Below are positions 41,500 to 53,161 of a DNA stretch of 64,000 nucleotides, piece by piece. The translations under genes and the position numbers were made by a program. Position 1 is the stretch's first letter. Every line of letters starts with the position of its first letter. The notes beneath the pieces were generated by a model that saw nothing but the letters and a program-made list of their open reading frames with translations, did not search any database and was not told the origin of the DNA. The stretch comes from Nemophila menziesii (taxonomy: Eukaryota > Streptophyta > Magnoliopsida > Boraginales > Hydrophyllaceae): the NCBI GenBank assembly GCA_029959085.1, contig JARWIR010000017.1:26350144-26414143 (forward strand), written 5' to 3'.

Positions 41500-42884
41500 T
41501 AAGTGATGATGATGGCTTATGGATCTGCTGCTGGTGATGTTGGTGGAGTCAGTGGTGTTGGTGGTGGTTTGTCAGATATCACACAGAGGGGAGGGGAGGT
41601 GGTGGTGGGTTGGTCAGTGATCATAGAGAGCGTATAGGAGGTGGTGGTGGGTGATGCAGTGCTCAAAGAGGGGTAGGGGCGGTGGTGGGTTATTCACTAA
41701 CACAGAGAACGGAGGGACGGGACGGGAAGGGAGGGGGGTCGGGTATGCTGAGAGAGAAGAAAGAGGATGGGTTGAGGGTTATATATTGGTGATTGGAGGA
41801 GTTTTTTGGGTTTTTTTTTTTACTCCAATCAGATGGGTTCTCAACTACTAGTTGGAAAACTGGATATATATTATAAACATGGATGACCACTTGGTCTTAA
41901 TAACTAAATGACTCTAATATAAATAAGAGAAATGGTTGACCCGAAAAAAGGTATTTAAACAAAAAAAAAAGAAAATCTTCTAGAACTTAATCTTAATGTT
42001 GACCAATTAAATGAATACAAGTATACCCTTGACTTAAAAACTATACGAAAGTAAGAGGAAACTTCCCACTGTCTCTTGCTAATTGCTATTATGCCCAGCC
42101 TTTGTTGCGTACATCAATTCAGTTTCTGTTTGTTAGTGCACTAATGATGCTAAGGGCCACGGCGGCCCCATTTTTGCACCTAACAAATTAGTGCAAATCT
42201 TTATCATTATCGGGAAAATAATTTAAATCTTAAATTAACATTATGTACAGTGTACACATATTATTTTGGATTAAGACTTTAAACAAATAATATCAATAGC
42301 AGACAAAAGGGAGAAAGAAATAAGAAAAAACAATTTAGCTTTATACATTATTGTCAGAGTACTTAAAATATTGGTTAAAAAATTGAATTGCTTTGTGCTC
42401 ACACATGTGATTGGTACTTCCCCTTCTTCATCTATCTTACAGCCCACAAGATTAAGAGGTAATTTTAGCATTTTTTGAGGATAAATTCTCCATGGTTTTT
42501 TTAAAAATTTGTTGAAAGTCAGGTCATTAGAAGAAATATCATCCAATTAGAAATTCACGGTACTGTTATATCTCCTGGATTCGGTGATGAATATTGATTA
42601 CTAGAGGATCATTAGTTGAAGCTTCCTCTCTTTTATCTTTGATTTAATTACTACAAATTTGAGTCTTATGTGAAAGTTTTCCTTTGTAATGTTATTTAAT
42701 AAGTGCTTTAGCTAAATTGTGGAAAAAATTATGTCCTTTGTTCTTATTTGAGTTTTAAGTTTAATCTGTATAAGATGATGATGCAAAATTTAATTTTTTG
42801 TGGTCCAGAAATTGAGAAACTTCCATTAATTCTCTAAAATTGGCGTGATTTGAGGAGACTTTTGGATGATCTATTGATTAAAAA
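41500..42884. other. Intergenic DNA upstream of the ankyrin gene
   Basis: 41500-41780 is GGT/GAG-rich low-complexity DNA. 42100-42560 is AT-rich with a GGGCCACGGCGGCCCC hairpin at 42153-42168. A leader of about 300 bases precedes the ATG at 42885. No ORF is supported. Confidence 0.4.
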
Positions 42885-44861
42885 ATGGAGAAGCAGAGTA
42901 GTTTTCGAGGTGCAGTAATGGAAAAGCTTCCGAGTTTTCAAAAACGAATGGAGAAACAGAAGAGTTTTCATGGTGGAGTAATGGAGAAGCAGAAGAGTTT
43001 CAGAGGGTTAATGGAGAAGCAAAAGAGTTTTCGTATATCAATGATGGATAGACAGATAAGTTTTAGTGGTGATAAGAAAAAGACTAAAGAATCACCGGGA
43101 AAGCGAGGTGATTCTCATCTCCATTTAGCTGCTCGAGCTGGGAATTTAACGAAAGTGAAGGAATTTTTAAATAAATTTGATGATAATGTAATAAAAAGTA
43201 TGTTATCAAAGCAGAATCACGAGGGTGAAACTCCTTTATATGTTGCTGCTGAAAATGCACATGCTTTAGTTGTTGGTGAATTTTTGAAACATATGGATGT
43301 TGAATCTGCTTCAATAGCTGCTAATAATGGCTATGATCCGTTTCATATTGCTGTGAGACAGGGTAATCTTGGTAAGTTTAATTCAACTACTTTGTGTTTT
43401 AATTAATTGAAAATCCTTTCCATTGATAATGGGTAGTTGAGTCATTATAAATGAATACACATGTATGTCCCTTTCACATTCAACATTTCCATGTGTTGAA
43501 CTAATATAAAATTGAAAAAACGCAGAGGTGTTAGAGGAGCTGTTGAGGTTTTTTCCGAACCTGGTCATGACTACAGATTCATCGAATTCAACAGCATTAC
43601 ACACAGCTGCTGCTCAAGGAAATATTGATATAGTAAACGTACTTTTGGATACTGATTCAAATCTAGCTAAAATAGCTCGTAACAATGGCAAAACCGTCCT
43701 TCACACAGCTGCAAGAATGGGGCATTTGGAAGTTGTGAGATCCCTTTTACGTAAAGACCCTAGTATCGGTTTTAGAACAGATAAAAAAGGACAAACCGCC
43801 CTTCACATGGCTGTTAAGGGACAAATAATCGAGATTGTCGTTGAATTAGTCAAACCCGACCCTTCCGTTTTGGGTTTGGAAGATAATAAGGGAAACACTG
43901 CCCTCCATATCGCTACAAGGAAGGGACGGACACAGGTTAGTTAGTAATAGTTCTCATTTTATATTTTATTTCTGTTTCGGAACTTCGTATTCTAAGTTTA
44001 TACTATATGCAGATGGTTCAATGTTTAATCTCCATGGAGGGTATAAACATAAACGCAGTTAACAAATCCGGAGAAACACCTTTAGATATCGCTGAAAAAT
44101 TCGGACCACCAGAGCTAGTTACAATGTTAAAAGAAGCGGGCGCTATGAATCACGGAAAGCCTCAAAACCCGGCGAAACAACTAAAACAAACGGTTAGCGA
44201 TATAAAACATGACGTACAATCCCAGCTTCAACACAGTCGTCAAACCGGTTTTCGTGTCCGAAAAATCGCTAAGAAAGTCAAGAAGCTACACATTAGCGGC
44301 CTTAACAACGCGATAAATTCAGCCACGATCGTGGCTGTACTTATCGCTACCGTAGCTTTCGCAGCCATTTTTACGGTCCCGGGTCAATATGTCGAGGAGG
44401 AAACGAAAGGATTTTCGTTAGGACAAGCGCATATAGCGACAAACGCAGCTTTTATTATGTTCTTTTTGAGCGATAGTGTCGCGTTGTTTATTTCTCTTGC
44501 GGTTGTGGTGGTACAAACTTCGGTGGTTGTGATTGAACAGAAGGCGAAAAAGCAACTTATGTTTGTTATAAATAAGTTGATGTGGATGGCGTGTCTTTTT
44601 ATATCGATTGCGTTTATTTCTCTATCGTATGTGGTGGTTGGACGGAAAGAAAGATGGCTTGCTTGGTATGCTACGATTGTTGGTAGTTTTATAATGCTTA
44701 CGACTATTGGTTCGATGTGTTATTGTGTTGTTCAGCATAGGTTGGAGGATTCGAAAATGAGGAAAATTAGAAGAGCTTCTCTTTCGCGTTCTTTCTCTAT
44801 GTCTATGGTGTCTGATCCGGATATTGACGAAAGCTATAACAGAAAGATGTATGCGGTTTAG
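42885..44861 (+). CDS. Ankyrin-repeat PGG-domain membrane protein (At5g02620/ITN1-like), three exons
   Basis: Exons 42885-43371, 43526-43935 and 44013-44861 (introns GTAAGT..GCAG and GTTAGT..GCAG) join in frame to 581 residues. The N-terminus is six tandem MEKQKSFRG-type units (residues 1-64). KKTKESPGKRGDSHLHLAAR opens about seven ankyrin repeats (about 70-340) with hallmark GETPLYVAAE, STALHTAAAQGN, GKTVLHTAARMGH, GQTALHMAVKGQ and GNTALHIATRKG. Then follows KQTVSDIKHDVQSQLQ and the PGG domain with four membrane segments (INSATIVAVLIATVAFAAIF, then about 440-545). The layout and sequence match Arabidopsis At5g02620 and its relative ITN1, a plasma-membrane protein in salt/ABA-linked ROS signalling. 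Same role is inference. No damage is seen. Confidence 0.94.
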
Positions 44862-45515
44862 GGAATTGTTGCATATGCATAGTATATATAAAATTATGTG
44901 TGTGTAATGTAGTTTATATAAAAGTAGAGGTTATTGTAAGATCTTATATGGCTTTGATAATTATTAACCTTGTAGGTTGATTGAGACTATTGCAGTAATT
45001 CTTGAGATAAATGTGAAATACTTGTGTTATACTTTTGGTGGTTGTTTCTGAAGGATCGTCATTTTAAACCATATTTTCTAGCGACTATGATTTTTCTTAT
45101 GTACTTTCAATTCATGGAGCTTCTTACTTCGTGCATTTTCTGGCATCTTTAGTTACAAGAATACTAGGGGTTCTTTGTTATTTAGGTAAAGAACTATTAA
45201 AAGAAGTGTTGCCTTAATTGCTTCTGGTAAGCTATTTGATAATGATGATGTCTTCCCCCATTATTTCCTTTCTCATTCCCTTTGCCTCTTCTCCCAAAAA
45301 TCTTTGACCTCTCACCTCAGCCGGACTAACAAGGATTGACCAACGGTTCTTTCATCCAAAGATTTAAAAAAAAAAAAAAAAGGGTCAAACTCATCTTCTC
45401 AGCACACTCACATCGAATCACTGATAGGACAAAATAATCACTCCATCAAATAGAAGAGGCTATCACTAGGCCGGAATGAACGCGAGGGTGATATAGCTAG
45501 GTGGTAAGTAGAAAC
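44862..45515. other. 3' flank of the ankyrin gene, gene-free
   Basis: AT-rich with an A run at 45366-45380. No coding signal. Confidence 0.45.
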
Positions 45516-46079
45516 TAGGGCTACTCAAATGAAACCTAAAACCCGCCCAACCGCTGAAACGGACCCAAACCGACCCAAAAAAATCCGCGCTGACCCTATT
45601 GGGTCTAGAATATTTCTTTTTTGGGTTTGGACGGGACGGCGGGTTTGGTCCTGCCCAAACCGTGGGTAACCGAACCCGAACCAAGCTGGCCTTATAATTT
45701 TTTTTTTCTTTAGTCCAACCCATTACTTTGGCCTCTTCATTCTTTATCCCATTCTCTCAAGAAAACTCTATCTTATATCTGCCATTTTCTCTCAACCTCA
45801 CAGATCTTATCCTTCTCTTCTGAAATGGTTAGAAAAACCTTGTTTGTTTCAATAATCAATGATGTTTATATCCTTTTTCAGCCTGGTTAATCTGTGGTTG
45901 TTTGTTTGTTTGGTTGAATACTTGATTCTTCTAAGATCGGTACCAAAGCCGATGTGTTCATATCCATTTTAGGTAATTTTCTAAATAGATTCTTTTGAAC
46001 TCCATTTAAATATTAGATTATTCTATTGCTTGTTTCAAATGACATTAGATTTGATAGGTTACCATGGTTACTTGTCTTA

Positions 46080-46312
46080 GGGGGTGTTTGTTTGCACTTA
46101 ATGACATCTGAATCTGGTTCATTAAGACATTAAATCAATCAGACTGTTTGTTTTTCCTGACCAATTCAGATCTGAATGACTCTTAATTTGTCTGATTCAT
46201 TTAGATTTTAAACTAAGTCCGAATCATTCAGACATTGCCTCTTAACAGAATAAGTTCTATTCAGCTATGCATTCAGCATTCAGCACTTATTACTTAAAAA
46301 ACAAACGACACC
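46080..46312. mobile_element. PIF/Harbinger (Tourist-like) MITE nested in the hAT
   Basis: GGGGGTGTTTGTTTGCACTT at the left and, in reverse, GGTGTCGTTTGTTTTTTAAG at the right, flanked by TTA on both sides (46077-46079 and 46313-46315), the three-base duplication of PIF/Harbinger elements. 233 bases. Confidence 0.75.
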
Positions 46313-46700
46313 TTAATCCTTGCTTAACGGATTCGGAATTGGCTATGTAATCAACGGTTAGGATTCATAATCTGAAAACCTATTTCCAGGTACGATTTTT
46401 TTCCGAAAATTCTACTTTTTATATTCTTATAATTATATTAACGAATTGTATGTATATATCTATTAGATTAAACATGTTTTATAATTTTATTAATTTTTAT
46501 TGATAATATAAATGATTATTTGAAATGATTTAAACACACCAGGACTTGTATACTTAAAATCGGATCATTCTGAAAATTGTAACAAAAGTGGCGGCGGTTT
46601 TCTTGTTGGTGGGAAGGTGAGTGTGAAGAGATATTTCATTGTTTTTTTTGGGACAAAAACAATGTATCATTGTTATTATATATTTATTTTTTAATTGGAG

Positions 46701-47046
46701 ATCAAGGCAATGAGGGAATTTAAAAGAGAAAGTACAAGTCAATTGTGTGGAGATTTAGAGCCTTGGGATAAGCCATATATTACACGAATGATGAGATCTT
46801 CTGCTTATAACTTGGATTCCTTGGTTAGTTGAATTTATTTAATTTTTTATCGAATATTACTTTATCAGACTTTTATGGTTTACTTTCCAGGATATATCAT
46901 CATATTTTTCATTACCACAATGCATCGAGGGATTAAAAGTGATAGTTGAATCATTATTTGCTGTGATATTTCATACGATTTCACCTTTTCCAGATGAATC
47001 GTGGCATCCATATGTGCTTAAGATATGTTTATCTCATCCTAATGAG
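46701..47046 (+). pseudogene. Captured exons of mitochondrial intermediate peptidase
   Basis: Exon A 46701-46823 (41 codons, in frame) contains CGDLEPWDKPYITRMM and SSAYNLDSL, then a GTTAGT donor. The intron ends TTTCCAG at 46890. Exon B 46891-47046 (52 codons) reads SSYFSLPQCIEGLKVIVESL, then ESWHPYVLKICLSHPNE, then a GTATAA donor. The DLEPWD ... SSAYNLDS ... YFSLPQCIEGL run is characteristic of the plant mitochondrial M3 metallopeptidase that trims octapeptides from imported precursors. The HEXXH catalytic exon is not present. Both exons and their splice sites are intact and in frame, so capture was fairly recent, but only about 93 residues of the protein are here. Confidence 0.82.
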
Positions 47047-47995
47047 GTATAACGTCAATCTTTTGTTACTATAATTGGTTAGCACCTTATAAATCTATGT
47101 ATATAAGAATTATTTAACCGATTGAATCGTTGAAGTATAAATATTAATTATTTCTTGATCTAGGAAAGATTGTTGAATGATATGCAGAGAATGCACGAGA
47201 TTCGACATTAGATGAGTTATAACAAGTTTGTAGCCAATAAATTATTACTTACAAGTTCTAAACAACAAAAAATATTGTTTGCATCTCCAATTTTACTTGT
47301 CCCATTCCATGATTAAATACTTTACCTTATGAGGAATGGCTTATAAATGGTTGAGTTGGAAACAATAGAGTTGTAAATTGGAACTTGTAAGTTATAAAAT
47401 TTGTCCCTTGTCGCTAAGTGGTCCCTAAGTTTATACAACCGATGAAGAAATCAAATCCGAGGCCAAATGTTATGCCAATGATGAAACAAAATCTGAGGCT
47501 AACTACTTAACTGTTTCATCTCCTCTATGTTGAAAATTTACATGAAATATGATGATTTGAAGTTGGTTTTGGAATCGCTCAAGGACTTGCACCCCCTGTT
47601 GTACAATTTATATATTTTGCACAATATAGGTTGTAAATTGTAATTCTTTGTAATATTAAGAGTGGTTTATTTTTGTAATAGTAATGTAGTGTTTATACTT
47701 TGTAATCTGTTGGAAAAACTGCTGTAATTTGAAAAAGATACTGTTTTTAGAAAGTTACTATATTTAGATTTCTATTTTTGGAAAGTTTCCGTTTATATTT
47801 AGGCCTTTGACTTTTTGTTGACCATAACCGAACCTGACCCAAAATCGAACCCACCTGCACTAACCCAACCTGTGTAGTTTTCATAATAAAATTTGGGTAT
47901 TGGGTTTAACTAAATTAAAAACCGATAGTTAGGGTCGAGTGTAGGGTTCACCCCCGGGGTCGGGTACCCGACCTGTGAGCACCCCTAGTAGAAAC

Positions 47996-48185
47996 AAACT
48001 CTTTTGCCTGGATTCGATTGGGAGACTATAAAGAGAGGTTGGTGACCTCCATCTCTTCGAAGTTAGGAGATGACATCAACTCACCAACTCCAGATCACGT
48101 TCTCCAACTCATGGGCCACTACTCTCACCCCACGTGCACCAGAATCGCGGAAAGATTGGTTAGGTAGATTATGGGAAAATAACTA
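47996..48185. other. Short spacer between hAT and Stowaway
   Basis: No gene or clear repeat. Confidence 0.5.
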
Positions 48186-48434
48186 CTCCTTTCGTCCATC
48201 AATGTTTGTCATACTTTTTTTCCACACATGTTAAGAAAAGCAATTAATCCATTCTATTTTTACTAAACTACCCTCAATCAACTAAATAAATGAATTTAAT
48301 AATGATAAACTTTTGAATTAAATAAGGATAAAATTGGTAGAAAATGTAAAAAAAAATCCTTGGTATTTTAAATTGACAACCTTTTGTGGAGACCTAATTT
48401 AAAATTTGTGACAAACATTGATGGACGGAGGGAG
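48186..48434. mobile_element. Stowaway MITE
   Basis: CTCCTTTCGTCCATCAATGT and, in reverse, CTCCCTCCGTCCATCAATGT ends, flanked by TA (48184-48185 and 48435-48436). 249 bases. The termini match the canonical CTCCCTCCGT of Stowaway elements. Confidence 0.9.
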
Positions 48435-48438
48435 TACA

Positions 48439-48969
48439 TGTAGAAAATCTATAAATAGAGATAGGAATGTATAGGAAAAGACAAATTATGTATTTAAGGC
48501 TTTTATGCCTTTTGGTAACTTCCAAAGTGTGCTACAAGACTAGGTCCAATAGCCTCTATATTGTAGTATTTTGCTACAAATGGGGTTGATTCTTCTATTT
48601 ATACTCTCCAACAACTTCTTGATTATAATGATCCCAATTCTATAGATCCCAATTCATAAAACTTTCTCTATACATGTAGCTAACTTTTATCACTCTCTAT
48701 TTTTTTATCTTTTCATTAATTACTTTGTTTTTTTTAGACTTATTATTTTTATAAACTAAGATAATATTAACTAAAAGATGGAGAAATATGGAGAGAGTTT
48801 TCTTATACTTTCTTCAAGTGTGTAAAGTACAAAGGGATGAAGGTCATATATTTATAGGAGATATATGACCATTCATTTCATACAATAAGTTATACCCATA
48901 TAGAAGGGATGGGAAAAAACTAGAAAATCAAAGGACATCCACTAATAATAATAAAATATATTATTTACA
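48439..48969 (-). mobile_element. 3' LTR of the large minus-strand Copia
   Basis: The right end is fixed: in reverse it starts TGTAAATAATATATT directly after the polypurine tract AAGGGGGAGTAT (48970-48981). A CCTATAAATATATG TATA box lies at about 48846-48859 on the minus strand. The left end (TGTAGAAAATC at 48439) is the best TG candidate but cannot be compared with the 5' LTR, which lies beyond the window. Confidence 0.65.
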
Positions 48970-49170
48970 ATACTCCCCCTTGGATGTCCATTCATTATGA
49001 ATATGCCTCATTAAAACCTTGCCAAGAAAAACCCTGTGGGATAGAAATTTGGTCGAAGAAAAAAGAGTACATATGCATAGGTTATCTTCAATTAATGCCT
49101 CGTTAAACCTTGCCAAGGAAAAACCAGTGGGATAAAAATTTGGTCGAAGGAAAAAAAGTACAGTGCTTGT
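48970..49170 (-). other. Polypurine tract and duplicated 3' untranslated units
   Basis: After the tract, a unit of about 90 bases (ATGCCTC(A/G)TTAAA.CCTTGCC, then GTGGGATA.AAATTTGGTCG) occurs twice (about 49003 and 49096). A second GGGGGAGTATGA tract follows at about 49173-49183. Such repeated units before the LTR are common in this Copia group. Confidence 0.7.
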
Positions 49171-49179
49171 TCATACTCC

Positions 49180-49996
49180 CCCTGATGCTGGCACGAGATC
49201 TGAGCTGTCGCATTCCGATATTATGGACCAATTTTCTAAAAGTTGTGGTTGACAATGATTTCCTAAATAAATCTGCAAGATTGTTACATGATTGAATCTA
49301 TCGAATGTCAATATCCCTATTATTCTATAGCTCGTGTGTATAGAAAAACTTTGGTGAAATATGCTTCGTTCGGTCGCCTTTGATGTATCCATTTTGAATT
49401 TTTGTGATACATGCAACATTATCCTCATACACTATCGTCGGTATATTTCTTATTGAGGATAACTCACACGTTTCTTGGACATGTTGAACTAGGGATCTTA
49501 ACCATATAAATTCTCTACTTGCTTCATGTTGTGCCAATATTTCAGAGTGATTAAATGAAGTGGCAACTAAATTTTGCTTCACGGATCTACATGATATCGC
49601 AGTACCACCACAAGTAAACACGTAACCACTTTGAGATCTGCCTTTATGGGGGTCTGAAAGATAACCAGCATCAGCATAGCCCACTATTTGTTGTTCTGAA
49701 TCTTTTGAGTAAAATAAACCCATATCCGTTGTTCCACGAAGATAACGCAAGACATGCTTAAATCCCTTCCAATTTCTTTTTGTTGATTCTGAGCTATACC
49801 TTTCCAATAGATTAACTGGGAATGCTATGTCAGGTCTGATACAATTTGGAAGGTCCATTAATGCTCCAATGGCACTCAGATATGGTACTTCCGGACCTAA
49901 TAATTCCTCTTCTTTTTCTCGTGGACGAAATAAATCTTTATTTATATCTAGTGATCGAACAACCATAGGGCTACTTAACTGATGAGCCTTATCCAT
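49180..49996 (-). pseudogene. Copia RNase H (3' half of the split pol)
   Basis: From 50042 down on the minus strand the reading is IHQSTYTENILKHFYMDKAH, then LSSPMVVRSLDINKDLFRP, DIAFPVNLLERYSSESTKRN, LRYLRGTTDMGLFYSKDS, GYADAGYLSDPHKGRSQSGY, SEILAQHEASREFIWLRSL and VYEDNVACITKIQNGYIKGD. This is the connection and RNase H region of a Ty1/Copia polyprotein. After a stop at about 49325 it continues DIDIR.IQSCNNLADLFRKS. It joins the RT part at 59943, 9.9 kb away, because a Gypsy element has inserted between them. Confidence 0.9.
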
Positions 49997-50047
49997 ATAA
50001 AAATGTTTTAAAATATTTTCAGTATATGTTGATTGATGGATAAAAAT

Positions 50048-51597
50048 TGGTGTCGCCTAGGTTGTGATAAATATATGATAAATAAATACGGATAATGATG
50101 CACTAACACCTAGACTAAACATGTTACTCACTGCAAGTATCACAGATCGTATGCAAGTTTTACTAGTAAGTAAGATTCGTTCCTCAGAGACTTAGTGTGT
50201 TATGCTTATGGGCCAATAAATTTGAGTAGCAATTAATAATTAAAAGACTAGAAAAACAAATAAATATGTTGATTGAGGAGATCAGATTAATAACTAAATA
50301 AAATGACAGTCAATAAAATAATAATGAAAGAAATAAGATGATAAAGTATAGGTCAGGTTTTGCTCGTATGCACTAATCCTTCTATTTTTTCTACTAGTTA
50401 ATAAAGGTGATATTAGCTCTTAGATAAGTAGTCGGGATTCTAAATTCCTCCCTACCCCTTTCCGGGTGGACTAAGGTGGCGACCTTACAATTACCAAGGG
50501 ACTTAACTAAGGTGCTCCTACGCCATTAGGTTCTTAGATGAGTCTGGCCTGCAAATAATGATCGGTGATTAAATCAAACCCAATGACTATCTAGTTAGGC
50601 AAGCCCTTCCGGATCACTTCCGCACACTAGACGTTTATGTGGTGTTTCAATAATTAGACACCCCTTCCGGGTGACCATATAACTACTATTAGCCCATCCC
50701 TAAATTGATCAGGTTTAAGACAGAAAATAAATCAAAGCACATAAAACAAATATATGGTTAAGCAGTTAGAATCAATTTAAAATAGTTCTCCCAAAGAAAC
50801 ATAGATAGAAAAAAATAGAATTCATAGATTATATATATGCAAAACCCAAGCTATGGGAAAATTAGTTCATAATAGAAATAAATAAACTAAAAGAAAGATA
50901 CATACTATCAACTTGCTCTCTTGAATGACTCCTAATGATGAATAAAACTTATGGACTAATGGGGGAGGCAAAGATGGGCAAGGACATGTTTACAATAGTT
51001 AAATGATGTATTTATAGGAGTCTAGAAAGCCCTAATTTGGATTTCTTGGAGTAGAAGGCATGCAATTGGACTCCTTTACCAAATTAAATTCATAGCCTAA
51101 AATATAGAAAAGGTAAGAAACTGTTGCTGTCTTGTTTTGGCCATAACTACTTCAATATTGCTCTGATTGACGCGTTTTTTATATCGAAACTGATCGTCTC
51201 GGAAAGCTCTACATTTTTGATTTAGACCATTACAAATTCCTAACTAATCTTGAGTTATGATGACTTTAATGGATGTAGCTAATGAAATTCAGATTTACTT
51301 GACAACTTTTCTTTTTCTATTTTATCATTTCCTTCCTTTATCTCCAATTTCCATCATTATCTTCTTTCCTTTATCTATTGGAATTGATTTGGAATCTAAT
51401 AAATTACCATATATCTTTAAAGCTTCACAATTATCAAACAATTAAACCAAATATGATCTAAAAATAATAAATCATCAAATCAAAACAATAAATAAGAAAA
51501 TACAATAATACTAATAAAAATCTACTAAAGACTATCCTAAAATACCTAAAATGATGTCTCCAACTAAGATTAAATCATCACAAATTGGGAGACATCA
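50048..51597 (-). repeat. 3' LTR of the Athila-like element
   Basis: 1550 bases. In reverse it starts TGATGTCTCC after a GGGGGTCT polypurine tract (51598-51607). TATA-like CCTATAAATAC lies at 51008-51018 (minus). Confidence 0.85.
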
Positions 51598-51607
51598 AGA
51601 CCCCCAA

Positions 51608-53161
51608 GTTAAAGTTGTATCGTCCCGATACAATAAAGATAAAAACAAAAAGAGAAGTCTCTGTATACACACCTAGGTAAATTAAGCATTGTGGGAAAGA
51701 AGATAGCAGAATATATAGAATAGACTCAAAGCAACTACTCAAATTTCATGTAACAATATCTACAAATTACATACCTACATACTCATCATATCTACCATTA
51801 TCACGGCTTAAATTCAAGATTAGATTAGCTTCACAATGTAGAAAGGATAGGATATTTAATCAGTTCACCAAGGAGGCTATAGATTGTTCATTGAACTTCA
51901 CTAGTATCCAAAGATCCACTTAACTACTCTCTATTGGCTCAGTCACTTCTAGATTAAATAGCAAAGAATCATAAGGTCTTTAAGGTTGTAATGTTGGCTT
52001 AAGGACGGTATGATAAGTATATTTGGATAATTTAGAGTGAGCTTTTGGCTCTCTCCTCACTAGCCATCAATGAACACCCTAGAGCTTGAGTTACTCTCAT
52101 AAAACGTTTCCCACTCAGCCCAATGATTTTCTTGATGCGCAAAGTAGCATCCACAATAACCCAATTAAAGCATAAAGATGTTCACATAAAAATTCTATTT
52201 TGCCGGTCCAAATATATATTCTTTTCAAATCAATTTTTTTCTTTTATATAGCTATGAGTCTTTTTTGATATTGAGATATCATGCTATTTTTTCATATATA
52301 TTTTTCTTTTCTTTCATGCTTTTCAGCTTTTTTCATTTACTCATACCCCGACAAAGGGTTACAATATAATAAACCTGTGAATCATCATCAATATATAGAA
52401 CAGAGCACAATTAATAAGCTCAAAAATCCCAACCCAATAACAATTCCCATAATGGTGGACCGACCACCCCAAACTCAAGCTATAAAAAAAATGTCTATGC
52501 ATTGCGATTCGAGTGCAGGTCATATGGAAAAGTCCTATAATCTAAAGGATATGGCTTATAATGTTGCTAATAAAAAGGCTTTAGAAAGGCTAGAAGGGGC
52601 TGAGAAGTATATAAAATAATAATTTGGACAACAAGCTAAAAGGCAACAAGGGGCTTATGAAAGAACCGCCTTAATCACTTTCTAAACTATGAAATTTCGT
52701 CATTCTCTTACCTTTAGAACGTTCATTAAATGGATTTATCATCTAGCTTGGATCTCGCGGCCTACACACCACTCATGGCTCCCTTAGATCGAACATACTT
52801 TCTAGCACATTGCTAACTAATATTTTCTTTCTATCAATGTGTGTTTTCCTGCAAATACTCAAAGCATACAAATAATGCAGCTCATAAACATATTACTTTC
52901 TATCATCAACTTACTGAGCTTATGCTTTCAAGCTATTAAACACACTCTACATCTAAATCCCATGTATAAAATTTTTTAATTTCTACCTGAAAAATAGAAA
53001 AATCACAGAAAAATGGAGATGAGAGACAACGAATACCCACACCCCAAATCAAAGATGAGGCGTGTCCCCACGACTCGAAAAAATAATCTAAAAAGAAATC
53101 AAAAAAAGCAGATAAAGCATATACAGAAATGGTAAGGAAGAAAGATAACATACTCTCGAGG
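51608..53161 (-). other. 3' untranslated region of the Athila-like element
   Basis: About 1.5 kb with no conserved ORF on the element strand. The plus-strand frame 52281-52619 is antisense to the element, has no known domain and is not supported. Confidence 0.5.

Larger units (their letters stand above)
45516..47987. mobile_element. hAT-like non-autonomous element carrying MIP exons
   Basis: A perfect 8-bp target duplication GTAGAAAC (45508-45515 and 47988-47995) flanks TAGGGCTACTCAAATGAAAC at the left and, in reverse, TAGGGGTGCTCACAGGTCGG at the right. Subterminal ACCCG/CGGGT tracts resemble the hAT at 10127-10830. No transposase is present. Inside are two exons of a mitochondrial intermediate peptidase gene and a small PIF-like MITE (46080-46312). 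Gene capture by hAT elements is much less reported than by MULEs or Helitrons. Confidence 0.82.

Noticed and set aside
40270..41880. Possible second Pack-MULE around the GGT-rich minisatellite
   Set aside because: Ends share only TTTTCCAACT-like words; no convincing terminal inverted repeat or 9-bp duplication could be matched.
52281..52619. 112-residue plus-strand frame in the Athila-like element
   Set aside because: Antisense to the element, no domain, low-complexity start; no support as a gene.
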